From Incurvaria masculella (lineage: Eukaryota > Arthropoda > Insecta > Lepidoptera > Incurvariidae), in the NCBI GenBank assembly GCA_946894095.1, contig OX335663.1:1488001-1552000 (forward strand): a DNA stretch of 64,000 nt. The letters are read 5' to 3'. The notes under the pieces were generated by a model. The model did no database searches, was not told where the DNA came from, and saw nothing but the letters and a program-made list of their open reading frames with translations. The position numbers and the translations under genes were made by a program. The stretch's first letter is position 1. The number at the start of each line of letters is the position of its first letter. Of this stretch, positions 49,501 to 58,892 are shown in pieces.

Positions 49501-51385
49501 TCTCGGTGCGCATATCGCTGGGATATCCGGCAAAGCGTTCACCCGGCTGACCGGACGCCGGTTGGGCCGGATAACCGGTTTGGACCCTGCAGGACCGTGC
49601 TTCAGCAATGCGGAGGACGGAGCAAGGCTTCAGAGAGGAGACGCGGGATATGTCGATGTTATACACACGGACGGTGGACTCCTGGGGATTAAGGAACCTA
49701 TAGGTGAACTGACAGATAATTTTCTTGGTGTTACCTTGGAGTACCTTTGCATAAAACATGATTTTATTGAATTACTCGTATTATCTAGCGACGGTACCTA
49801 CCTTTGGTATCAAAGTGTTACCAGTACTTTGAATAAAACCCCAAAATACTGCGTGAAACTCAGATTGATTCGCAAAAATAAGTTTAATCAATATTATGTT
49901 ATAGGTATCAGTTTTTTCTCAGACGGAGATTCTTTTACACTTTACTAATGTAAAGTAATTTTCCCTAAAGCTTTCGCTTCTTGTAAATTGATTTGTGTCG
50001 GCCCGAAATGATTCTAAAATTAAGAAATATTTCAAAACCACTGTTCCAGATTAATTTATTTTTCGAATCTTAAATCAATTGAAATTTATTTCTGCAATGA
50101 AGTTACTAACATTTTAATGATTTGCTGACTCTTAGCTCCAAACTTAAAAAAAAATAAAAAATTTGCGAAAACAAATATCGATTTACGGATGATTTACTAA
50201 ATATTAAGTAATTCGGGATCGGAAAACCGTTTCGTCCGCAGGCCTATTCCTGGAATTCCGTAATCAGGAATCAGGAATCTTGAGTCTAGAAAACCGCCTT
50301 AGTAGCTGATTTAAAAGGGATTTTTTCGACCGAAAACCTTGATTAATTGAAATAGTGAACCGCTCTATAAGCCTTTTCAAGACTCAGGATTCCTGTTTGC
50401 TGATTACGGAATAACAGGAATAGGTCTGCTGTATAGGTAGTATCGTTGACTGGCCATGCTTATGTTATCCAAAATAATCTCGTTTGCTGTTCAGAACTCC
50501 AAGCTGCTATTCGCTACAAATTTCTTACTAAATTCCGGATTAATTTCCTATCTGAGGTTCGTTTTTTTCTCCTCAAGTTCTCCTTAACCCAAGTGTCTTT
50601 CCTGCTCCCAAGGGGAAGGATTATTAGGATATTTCTCACTGCAGGAGATCAGGACTACTTCCCCAACGGTGGGTCGCTGCAGCCAAGATGCGGGCTGCCG
50701 CCGTGTTGCCACAGCCGGGCCTGGATGCTCTACGCGGACTCCGTACGTGATTCGACAGCCTTTCCTGGTAGGTCGTATTGAAGTAAATCTACGCCTTTCG
50801 CATTTGTTAGTCAGACCACAGTGGTGAGATAATCGAATAGGCTTCATATAAAAACTCGTAACTGACGAAAACTACAAAATTCCATTAAAATGATTTTGAA
50901 ATCGAGATTTGATAACTTTACGTATTTAATGGATACGACATTACCGTTATCTCATTAATGTGAGTTTCAGCGACATCTACATTTGAAGCATTGCAATCCG
51001 ATTTTTAAGATAATCTGAAAAACTCCTGCTTCCGACGAATGTTACGACCAATTATTTTTCAGATTATTTTCAAAATCTGATTGCAATGCTTCAAATGTAG
51101 ATGTCGCTGAAACTCAAATAAATTTGGAAATCGAAAGATCAAATAAGTGATTATCTTTACTCATTCCGACTGTTACTCATTCTACTGGACTGCTGTGATG
51201 TCGTATGGCAAACATTTCCAGCCACGCTCTGCTCCGATTGGTCGTCGTTTCGCAACGGAAGCTGCGCAGGCGCATCGCAGTCCTACATGGGCGCGGGATC
51301 GTCTCCGAGCGTCGCGGGGACCTACTTCCTGGTCACGGCACCCGTCGCCAGTGTGGACGAGGGTTATATAATGACGATCAGCTAG
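46586..51385 (+). CDS. Secreted neutral lipase (pancreatic-lipase family), six exons
   Basis: Exons 46586-46595, 47970-48110, 48679-49062, 49422-49703, 50645-50767 and 51222-51385 join in phase into 367 residues. Family landmarks: KKLVILIHGFMENAEG (strand before the oxyanion loop), VIGHSLGAHIAG with nucleophile Ser205, GLDPAGPCF with Asp233, YFPNGGSLQPRC and CCHSRAW with His295. The triad is therefore intact. The Asp-His spacing is short, implying a reduced lid loop as in many insect members, so phospholipase-like specificity is possible. From family knowledge these enzymes hydrolyse acyl esters extracellularly, often in the gut. The first exon is the least certain. An AATAAA lies at 51644. 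Confidence 0.9.
46850..46985 (+). repeat. tRNA-like SINE, diverged copy
   Basis: It parallels 18,270-18,390: 'gactgtaggagaatcccaga', 'ggtggcgaaatcggaagacg', 'ggctcgggtccagccttgca'. The anticodon stem is broken. It lies in lipase intron 1. Confidence 0.6.
47344..47718 (+). pseudogene. LINE pol C-terminal fragment
   Basis: It reads SLVWDATCVDTLAPSHVTHS, then LFVPFAVETFSPWCESAKSF, then LTQRLSIAIQRGNAASVMGT and FYLGS, ending in a stop. This is the characteristic C-terminus of a widespread insect non-LTR pol (VWDxTCxDTxAPSH, PxAVETxGPW, QRxSxAIQRGNAAS). The open frame is about 115 codons without stops, so it is fairly young. It lies in lipase intron 1. Confidence 0.8.
47885..47960 (+). repeat. 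3' domain of the tRNA-like SINE
   Basis: 'ttgcagtacattggtaagta', 'acagggatctttctttaatt' and 'cctgcttcacggtcga' match 18,380-18,453. No tRNA part is present. It ends about 10 bases before the lipase exon 2 acceptor. Confidence 0.6.
47970..48110 (+). CDS. Lipase exon 2 (signal peptide and N-terminal helix)
   Basis: Acceptor GACTTTCCAG, donor AAT|GTATGT. It encodes VVEGACLVLLASARAAPPAP then DVDWWTALAEAAAPLLHGIV. The acceptor lies about 10 bases after the end of a transposed tRNA-like-SINE 3' domain (47,885-47,960). Confidence 0.75.
48287..48470. mobile_element. Foldback MITE 'GCAGGCCTATTCCTGG', copy
   Basis: The left end 'cacgcctattcctggaagtc' and right end 'ttccaggaataggcctgctg' are inverses. 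It carries 'ttccggaatattttcg' like the other copies. A further fragment lies at 48,165-48,210. In lipase intron 2. Confidence 0.7.
48679..49062 (+). CDS. Lipase exon 3
   Basis: Acceptor TTGTTTCAG. It completes EQ-CENVKKMLGLSYEQVQAR and runs to the LVILIHGF strand and NILALDGGDL. Donor GATG|GTGAGT, phase 1. Confidence 0.88.
49422..49703 (+). CDS. Lipase exon 4 (nucleophile and acid)
   Basis: It carries the GHSLG serine and the GLDPAGP aspartate, and ends VDVIHTDGGLLGIKEPIG across the junction. Acceptor CATATTAG, donor ATAG|GTGAAC. Confidence 0.9.
50238..50430. mobile_element. Foldback MITE 'GCAGGCCTATTCCTGG', copy
   Basis: 'gcaggcctattcctggaatt' at the left and 'aacaggaataggtctgct' at the right. 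In lipase intron 4. Confidence 0.7.
50645..50767 (+). CDS. Lipase exon 5 (catalytic histidine)
   Basis: DQDYFPNGGSLQPRCG then CCHSRAWMLYADSV. Acceptor CACTGCAG, donor CCTG|GTAGGT. 123 bases, phase 1 at both ends. Confidence 0.88.
50962..51115. mobile_element. Small MITE with roughly 60-bp inverted arms
   Basis: 'gagtttcagcgacatctaca' at 50962 pairs with 'tgtagatgtcgctgaaactc' ending at 51115. The arms continue through 'ttgaagcattgcaatc'. In lipase intron 5. Confidence 0.75.
51222..51385 (+). CDS. Lipase terminal exon 6
   Basis: Acceptor CATTTCCAG. It encodes TLCSDWSSFRNGSCAG, then GTYFLVTAPVASVDEGYIMT and a TAG. CxSWxxFxxGxC followed by GTYFLxT is the usual C-terminal signature of insect lipases of this family. 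Confidence 0.88.
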
Positions 51386-52114
51386 TTTCTCTCATTGATA
51401 ACCCGGATATATGTAATACAAAAAATGCGGTGCATTGTATCAATAATCACGCTGGCTCTGTACACCCGAATTTTAGTTAATTATTATTTGTTTCGCGGTA
51501 TTGGTCACAATCTCATACAGAAGAATTATGATTAAGAGCTGATTTTGACTTTTTTCGAAGACAGCTTTTATGTGACATAATATTTAGTAAAAAATCTGAC
51601 CATTTGTCATATCGAGACGACTGTTGTAGATAGAGATGCTTTAAATAAAAATAAATATGTCTCTACAATCCATTTATTCTTCATAGTATTGATGATAGAT
51701 AGAAATTATTATTTTTCCTTTGAATTTTAAGTGTATGAAACAAGGTAATTTTCTATGCGCGCCGGAAGATGTCCACTTTGAAAATCTTCTTCGCTGTGTT
51801 TTGTTTTGCTAAACTGGCCAATGTTAAAATATGACAAATCCGAGTGCAGTGTGTACTGTCTATGGATTATGAATAAACAATACAATACAATATCAAATCC
51901 AGAACTAGAGACACAAACCGCCGAGCCTACACACCCCCCTAGCCATAGCACGTCAAACTTTTCCCGCCGAGTAATCAGCCGGCGACACGGCACGCCGCAC
52001 CACGCTACATGCCGCCACCCGACGCGACGTGCCACTAGTGATGTGCCACTCCGGCCGAACTCGGATTCACGAGCCGGTCATAGTTGTGTAACAGGCCTTC
52101 TGCCTTTACACATT

Positions 52115-52648
52115 TTAAGGTGGCCCATCCCGCTCAACTCCCCATACAAACGGGGAAAGAAGATCACGCCCATATTTCTTGTCAGATATCCCAAATTTTG
52201 CTCAAAATACCTTAATTTGATCGAACTAGATGTCTGATGACCGTTGGCATTGTAAAATTGTGTTTGGTAAGTTATAAGGTCCGCATGTTCGAATTTTTTG
52301 CGCGTTTTATACAATAACTTTGGATATGGAAAGTAAGAATATCTTAAATAGATTAGGCATCAGACATAGCTTATTTAATCTAGATTTATAATCTATTTGG
52401 TTTTTGTTAGATTTTTGACCACAGCGGTCGTGGTTTACTTTTAGCTATAAGTCGTTTTGTAATAAAAATTTTCGTAAATCTTGCCAAATCATACACTATG
52501 CACATTGTCTTTTTTTGTGGACATGTTGCATCTTCCTCATCACGGAGCCTGTCTTTTTCTTTGAAACATAGAAGGTCCCAGAGCGCAACAGCACGGTTTT
52601 GTACCGTGCCCACAAATGAGTTAATCCCGCCGGGTTGGGCCACCTTAA
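52115..52648. mobile_element. TTAA-flanked MITE, copy F
   Basis: TTAAGGTGGCCCATCCCG at the left and CGGGTTGGGCCACCTTAA at the right, in the orientation of copies A and B. Internally it has small deletions. Confidence 0.8.
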
Positions 52649-52733
52649 AGAGTGATGTTAAAAAAAATTGCGTAAAAATAAAAAATAAAAAATCGATTTT
52701 GCTCAAAATTCCAGTTTCTTTTTATTACAAGTG

Positions 52734-52850
52734 ATGGAGGCGCCACCTAAAGTGGGGTTTAAGGAACTTCGAAGTTACTTAAAAACGTCAAACTCCATAC
52801 AAGTTTTTACTAGATATTCTGTGTGTTTACTTCTTCAAGCTGTCGCATGT
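52734..52850 (-). mobile_element. End fragment of the 'TTGTCAC' MITE
   Basis: 'gaacttcgaagttacttaaa', 'aactccatacaagtttttac' and 'tattctgtgtgtttacttct' match the inverted right part of 55,206-55,516. It leads directly into the 108-bp minisatellite. Confidence 0.6.
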
Positions 52851-52858
52851 AGAATTAC

Positions 52859-53610
52859 CTTCGGCAGGTGGAATTCTTTCGTCAATATTGTTCCACTTTA
52901 CCTACTTATGATAAACTGTTGCTCCGGATTCCGGCTGCCGACTGACTCGCGTATGAATAACCACTACTTCGGCAGGTGGAATTCTTTCGTCAATATTGTT
53001 CCACTTTACCTACTTATAATAAACTGCTGCTCCTGATTCCGGCTACCAACTGACTCGCGTATGAATAACCACTACTTCGGCAGGTGGAATTCTTTCGTCA
53101 ATATTGTTCCACTTTACCTACTTATAATAAACTGCTGCTCCTGATTCCGGCTACCAACTGACTCGCGTATGAATAACTACCACTTCGGCAGGTGGAATTA
53201 TTTCGTCAATATTGTTCCACTTTACCTACTTATGATAAACTGCTGCTCCGGATTCCGGCTGCCGACTGACTCGCGTATGAATAACCACTACTTCGGCAGG
53301 TGGAATTCTTTCGTCAATATTGTTCCACTTTACCTACTTATAATAAACTGCTGCTCCTGATTCCGGCTACCAACTGACTCGCGTATGAATAACTACCACT
53401 TCGGCAGGTGGAATTCTTTCGTCAATATTGTACCACTTTACCTACGTATGATAAACTGCTGCTCCGGATTCCGGCTACCAACTGACTCGCGTATGAATAA
53501 CTACCACTTCGGCAGGTGGAATTCTTTCGTCAATATTGTTCCACTTTACCTACTTATGATAAACTGCTGCTCCGGATTCCGGCTGCGGATTGACTCGCGA
53601 CTACTGGTAC
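52859..53610 (+). repeat. 108-bp minisatellite, seven units
   Basis: 'cttcggcaggtggaattctt' starts at 52859, 52967, 53075, 53183, 53291, 53399 and 53507, exactly 108 apart. Two unit types differ at 'ctccggattccggctgccg' versus 'ctcctgattccggctacca'. The period of 36 codons lets plus-strand frames (FGRWNSFVNIVPLYLLMINC) stay open, but one stop interrupts most units and the repeat looks non-coding. Confidence 0.9.
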
Positions 53611-53873
53611 CGAAGTAAAACTTGGACTCTGTCTAGAACCCGCACTCCGAATCCGGTTCGGATAGGTCTCGGTAGGTCTGAACGGGTTCACGAGTCTCCG
53701 AACATCCGGAACGAGCCATCGCTATCGCCCACGCGTCGCGTCGCCGCCGCGCTACGTGCCGCTCTAATGCGCCGGCAGGTGGCGCGCGGCACGTGTCGCT
53801 AAGTGCCGTGGAGATTTGAATTTTTAGAGTAGCGAGGATGGACCAGTAACCACTGCATATTATAAATCCTAAA

Positions 53874-54166
53874 AACCGGCCAAATGCACACGAAGGGTTC
53901 CGTTCCATCATCCAAGATTTCACACAAAAACAAATCCATTTTTTGGATTTTCCCCCCTCCCCTTAATTTTTATATATTTATTTTATTTTATGGCCTATTG
54001 TTATAGCGGCAAAATAAATACACACTCTGTGAAAATTTCAGCTGCCTACCTATTACGGTTCATGAAATACAGCCCTGTGACGGACGGACGGACGGAAGGA
54101 CGGACGGACGGACAGCGGGGGCTTAGTAATAGGGTTCCGTTGGTACCCTTTGGGGTACCAACGGAA
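53874..54166 (+). repeat. 'CCGGCCAAG' element, copy
   Basis: 'accggccaaatgcacacgaa' (the 5' hairpin is partly deleted) through (GGAC)n to 'agggttccgttggtaccctt' and 'ggggtacc'. Confidence 0.7.
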
Positions 54167-54204
54167 ATGCACTTAAAAATGATTTTTTAAGTGCATTTCT
54201 GTAC

Positions 54205-54900
54205 GAATAAGAGCTTTTCCATGGTTTCATGAACGGAATCCATGAAAATCTATAAGTTTCCCTACTAGGTGGCAGGGTTAAGCCCACCACCATCGTCTTG
54301 GTTGAAAAGATGGTCGACGCTCCAAAATATATGAAAAAAAATGGCTTCTCCCCACAAAATTGCTGCAGCAATTATGAACAATGCATGAGAATTTTTTTAA
54401 AAGCGTTTTTTCATACAATGGCAACACCACTAGGGAGTCAGTCTCGAATTCGATTATTAACTGTTTTCTTGAGTTCCAACAAAACGAAATAACTCCTTAG
54501 ACATCCCGAATTCGTAAACGAACGTAATCTGTTAAATGTTTTCCAGCATGGCGCCAAAAGTAGCGAATTGTAAGTGGCAACTTTTTTCACAGATCCCCAA
54601 AATTATCTAATAATTAATTCCAGCTTGTTTCTGTGATTGTTTTATGACATTAACAACACGACTGATTATTGTTTTCGCCGAAACAGTAATAGTTTGTAAC
54701 TTCATATTTTTGAGGAGTTATAGTAGACATTGTTAGAACGACCGTGGCGCCACCTACATTGATGCACACATACCCTTATTGAGCGGCTCATAGCCTAGTG
54801 GCGCAGGGACTTGCCTAGCATATCCCCTGGGTTCAAAACCTCGCCCCGTTCGTGCAACACATCCTTTCTCATTCTGAGTTGGATAAGTGTATTTCGCTTC
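54205..54900 (+). repeat. SINE fragments
   Basis: 54,230-54,320 matches the SINE central domain ('ccctactaggtggcagggtt'). 54,780-54,900 is a tRNA-type head ('gagcggctcatagcctagtg', 'gggttcaaaacctcgcccc', 'attctgagttggataagtg') that ends without a tail. Between them, 54,535-54,765 resembles 42,700-42,825 and carries GCGCCACCT. Confidence 0.5.
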
Positions 54901-55205
54901 CTAAAATAAAAATATAACCTAAAGTGCGGAGTATTACAGAATCAATCGATTCATTTTCCTCTAGAAAACCTTTCTTCTGTTAGCCTGCTCTTCGCCCCTC
55001 CCCTAGCTTCCTTGAAAACAGTCGGACCAATAACGCGCCGGCTGCGAAATTAAATATTTTAATATCTACCGCCATAAAGAAAAGACGCCCGACGCGAAGT
55101 TGGCCGGTGAGAGAAATCCACTGGGTTCGATTGATCTGTCGAGAAAGGAACGACGACATGAGTTTATAGGCGAGTACAGTTACAGGCGACTACAAAGACC
55201 CTAGC

Positions 55206-55516
55206 ACCAGCTGTCACCTAAATTGGAGTTTACGGCAAATCGATCGACTGGCGTTTTCAAATGTATGGAGAAATTGAAGAGCGCGCGCAGTGGGCGTTAA
55301 GCGAACTAACATTTGCGAGTACGAGTTGATTTGACAGCTTATACGTCTACGTGGCCGTTTACGCCGACTACGCGTTTTCATACAAATCGGAAGTCCGAGT
55401 TTGACTTTGACAGCTTGAAGAAGTAAAACCACAGAATATCTAGTAAAAACTTGTATGGAGTCTGACGTTTTTACGTAACTTCGAAGTTCCATAAATGCCA
55501 ATTTAGGTGACAACTG
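55206..55516. mobile_element. MITE 'TTGTCACNNAAATTGGCG', second copy
   Basis: 'agctgtcacctaaattggag' at the left and 'tgccaatttaggtgacaact' at the right. The body follows 9,758-10,083 closely ('aattgaagagcgcgcgcag', 'tttgacagcttgaagaagta'). Confidence 0.75.
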
Positions 55517-55586
55517 GAACTAGGAGCTCAGTACAGCGGCTGTTTCTTTTGTTCTAAAATGGTTGGGCAGTAACATTGATATCTAA

Positions 55587-56308
55587 GGGCCGAGTGCACG
55601 ACGCCTCGTAAAATGTTATCCGTTACTGATTACATTTGACGATGATGTGACAGCTAATCGCCCATCATATGATTTTGAGTTGCACGTAACATATCTTCGT
55701 CAAAGTTAGCTTGCCAGCCATCAGACCACAAATAGTCCCTCGAAACAATCGGCAAAAATGTTTGCTGTATGGCAACTCTCAGCACCGCCTGAGCTGACAT
55801 AGTACTGTCCTTCTTCCACAGTATATCATCAGAAAGAGACAGGCACAATTGAAGCACCATCTAGCGTCTATCATTAGTACTAACAAACAAAACAGTTGCT
55901 CTTGGAGCCGCGGGGTGGCGCTACTAGCGCCCAAGATGTCGGCTTGCTATCAGCTGTTGGTAGCACCACAGATTACATAGATATGGCGCCGAAATTTTTG
56001 ATCTGTGGAACCGGGTGGCAGGCTAATAATTATGAAAAACATAGCATTGTATTATGTTAATGGCAACGTTTGCTTATTATTTAAGGTCCAATAAGAATGC
56101 AAAAATGTAAAAATAGTGACTTTTGATTCTTTGAATTATTATTTGATCGTGATGTTGACGGTGATCAATGGGTCGGGAGTGATTACGATTAGCGGTTAAC
56201 ATCAGCGATCAACGTAATGTTTAAGTTTCGTGCAAAGCAAAATTTGTCTGATCAGGCCTTAATCATACGTTGACGGTGATGTTGACGAGCGATACGTGCA
56301 ACCGGCCC
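55587..56308. mobile_element. PIF/Harbinger-like non-autonomous element (722 bp)
   Basis: The termini GGGCCGAGTGCACGA and the inverse of CGTGCAACCGGCCC are flanked by TAA on both sides (55584-55586 and 56309-56311). A paralogous flank at 57,128-57,190 has a single TAA and no insert, which proves the insertion and its 3-bp duplication. A TAA duplication is typical of PIF/Harbinger. No transposase. Confidence 0.75.
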
Positions 56309-56693
56309 TAAGTATGGATTTCATTACTGTGGACGGAAAATTCGTAAAGTTTCTTTGGGGATTCTTCTTTACAGAGTTGATTGAATCGGATCATTCAGTT
56401 TTTGACGTAACTTAGCGTAGTTTGACTACTAAAAAAGTAAAAAAAATTAAATGAAATGTCATTACACAAAACATTTAGTAAACATTAGAGTATTATTCTG
56501 TCATATTGACCTCGAGATTTACGTCGGAATCGAGGTCGGCATATTCGCTTTTGTGTCGTGGATAACGTATCCTCGAAATAAAGAGTAAAAAAGAAACGTA
56601 CACGTATTATCATGTCGTCACAGCGACCAGTTAGGTAAAAACGTTCTACCATCGATTTATTCTATGCTTCTACACAGCACACCAAAACTACAA

Positions 56694-56836
56694 AACCGGC
56701 CAAGTGCGACTCGGACTCGCACACGAAGGGTTCCGTACCATCGTAGAAAAAAAACAAAAAAAAACACGTTTTTTGTATGGGAGCCCCCTTTAATTTTAAT
56801 TATTTTTTAATCTTACCTATTTGTTGTTATAGCGGG
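56694..56836 (+). repeat. 'CCGGCCAAG' element, 5' half only
   Basis: From 'accggccaagtgcgactcgg' to 'tatttgttgttatagcgg', then cut at a junction with a TTAA MITE end. Confidence 0.75.
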
Positions 56837-57126
56837 ATGGGCCACCTTAAGGCACGAATTCGTCAAAAATATTAAATATAGCCATAGTAGTTGCAGCGAA
56901 AACATATTCACAATTTCAGGTTTAATGGTTTAACCGTTAGATGGCGCTGTTAAATAAAAATCGTATTTAAATAATTTGTAACAAAACCTATAAACCTGAA
57001 ATTGTGAAATTGTTTTCGCTGCAAGTAGTATGACTATATTAAACTTTTATTATTAATTCGTGGCTTAAAGTGCAATACTTTTTGCCTTGTGTGCAAACAA
57101 CTTTATATGTGTCGGAACAGCCTTAA
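56837..57126. mobile_element. Chimera: TTAA MITE end fused to a truncated TTAAGG MITE
   Basis: 'gggatgggccaccttaagg' is the terminus of the TTAA MITE family. It continues as 'cacgaattcgtcaaaaat', an internal point of the 2,966 family, which then runs to its right terminus 'gtcggaacagccttaa'. AGATGGCGC lies at 56939-56947. Confidence 0.7.
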
Positions 57127-57975
57127 ACTGTTCTACGAAAGATTGTTTGGCAGTAGCATTTCGATCTAAGTATGTGTTTCATTACTGTGGACCGAACACC
57201 AGTAAAGTTTATATGCGGATTCTTCTTTTACAGAGTTGATCGAATCCGCGGATCTATCAATTTTTGGCGGAACTTAGTGTAGCGCAACTGTCGCGGGTGG
57301 CGTTTTAGTACTGGGGTAAAGTAGGTATGGTATATAGTGGGGTATATATATCTGCAGGGTCGTTGGGTTACACGTGGTGGTGGTATGCATTGACAAAATG
57401 AAGGTCGGAAATTAAAGAAGTGATATGCTGATATAGTAATATGAAGTTTATTATAACATAGCGTGTACAATGTACAAAATAAGGGATATAGAATCACATG
57501 GTCTTAGAATTTATAAAAGTATTTATCAACACTTATTAACTGCCAGCTTTGTGGAGGTTCTGGGCACACATCTACCTACTCGAGCCGTTCCCTACTACGT
57601 GTAATCTGGGTACTTAGCTTCTAGGATGTGATGGGTGTCCTCCAGTCTGCTGGCTGAGAGGTGTGCTGCTGCCATGGAGGTTATAAATACTTCACATCAT
57701 TGTTCCTCAAAGGTAGGACGAGCAGTGACGATTGAGTCTGGCATTGGCTCTAATCCTGTAACGCGCGCCTAGCTGTGTGTTGGTATAGTGTCGTCTCGCT
57801 CTGGAATGTATGGGAAGTGGCGAAACGCTATGAATTTACAGAGACGTGCAAATAAATGGAGTTATCTCTGGTTATATGTTCCGATTTACATCATAGTAAC
57901 ACAAAACTACTATGAGATTTCATTCTGGTTTGATTTTTGTGAATGAAACAATCACACAACGTGACACAACTACCA

Positions 57976-58270
57976 AAAAACCGGCCAAGTGCGAGTCGGA
58001 CTCGCACATGAAGGGTTCCGTACCGTTGTACAAGATTTAACGTAAAAAAATCACGTTTTTTGTATGGGCCTTAAATCTTTGTTTTTTTTTATTTCACCTA
58101 TTTGTTGTTATAGCGGCAAAATATTTACAAACTCTGTGAAAATTTCAGCTGCCTACCTATTACGTTTCATGAGATACAGCCCAATGACAGACGGACGGAC
58201 GGATGGACGGACGGACAGCGGAGGTTAGTAATAGGGTTCCGTTTTCACCCTTTGGGTACGGAACCCTAAA
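57976..58270 (+). repeat. 'CCGGCCAAG' element, full copy
   Basis: 'accggccaagtgcgagtcgg' to 'tttgggtacggaaccctaaa', with a (GGAC)n run interrupted by GGAT. The terminal stem-loop is intact. Confidence 0.75.
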
Positions 58271-58664
58271 AAGGCTTAATAAAGGAAATGCAAAGAAAGT
58301 TTGTAGAAATGTTTTGTAATTCCATGAAAAAACAATACTAGACATTTCGTTGCAATCGATCGAAAGTTGACCTCATCATTCAAATCAACGTTACCTAACA
58401 ACGAAAAAGTCACGTTTGCGCTCACATCTCGAACAATATTTTTTGTGATGTTTCATGGTATTTATTATTAAAAATAAAGGTTTTTTTTTTTCAGAATGTA
58501 ATATTAACTCTGTATGATATTTCTTTGTGATGAATGAATGACGAAAATACGTGCTTGACAACACTAGTCTATACGTGATTGGTATTCCGTAACCTGGAAG
58601 AACCGTAAAAAAAATATAGACATTTCAATTTTCAACCCTAAGATTATCTGATAAGATACACGAC

Positions 58665-58892
58665 CTGCAGGTCTATTCCTGGCATTCAGTAATCAGGAAT
58701 CAGGAATCCTGAGACTAGAAAACCGCTTTTGTAGCGGTTTTCAAAGCGATTTTCTTGGCGAAAATATTCCGGAGCATAGTTTTTTTAAATAATCGAGGTT
58801 TTAAAACTCGTTTTGAGAATCGCTATAAGAGCGGTTTTTTAGATTCAGGATTTCTGATTCCCGATTACTGAATGCCAGGAATAGACCTGCTG
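58665..58892. mobile_element. Foldback MITE 'GCAGGCCTATTCCTGG', best-preserved copy
   Basis: 'ctgcaggtctattcctggca' at the left pairs with 'tgccaggaatagacctgctg' at the right. The inner arms 'aaccgcttttgtagcggttt' and 'gctataagagcggtttttta' also fold. Confidence 0.8.

Noticed and set aside
52731..53618. Plus-strand frames encoding a 36-residue repeat
   Set aside because: They come from the 108-bp minisatellite and are broken by a stop in most units, with no signal peptide or homology.
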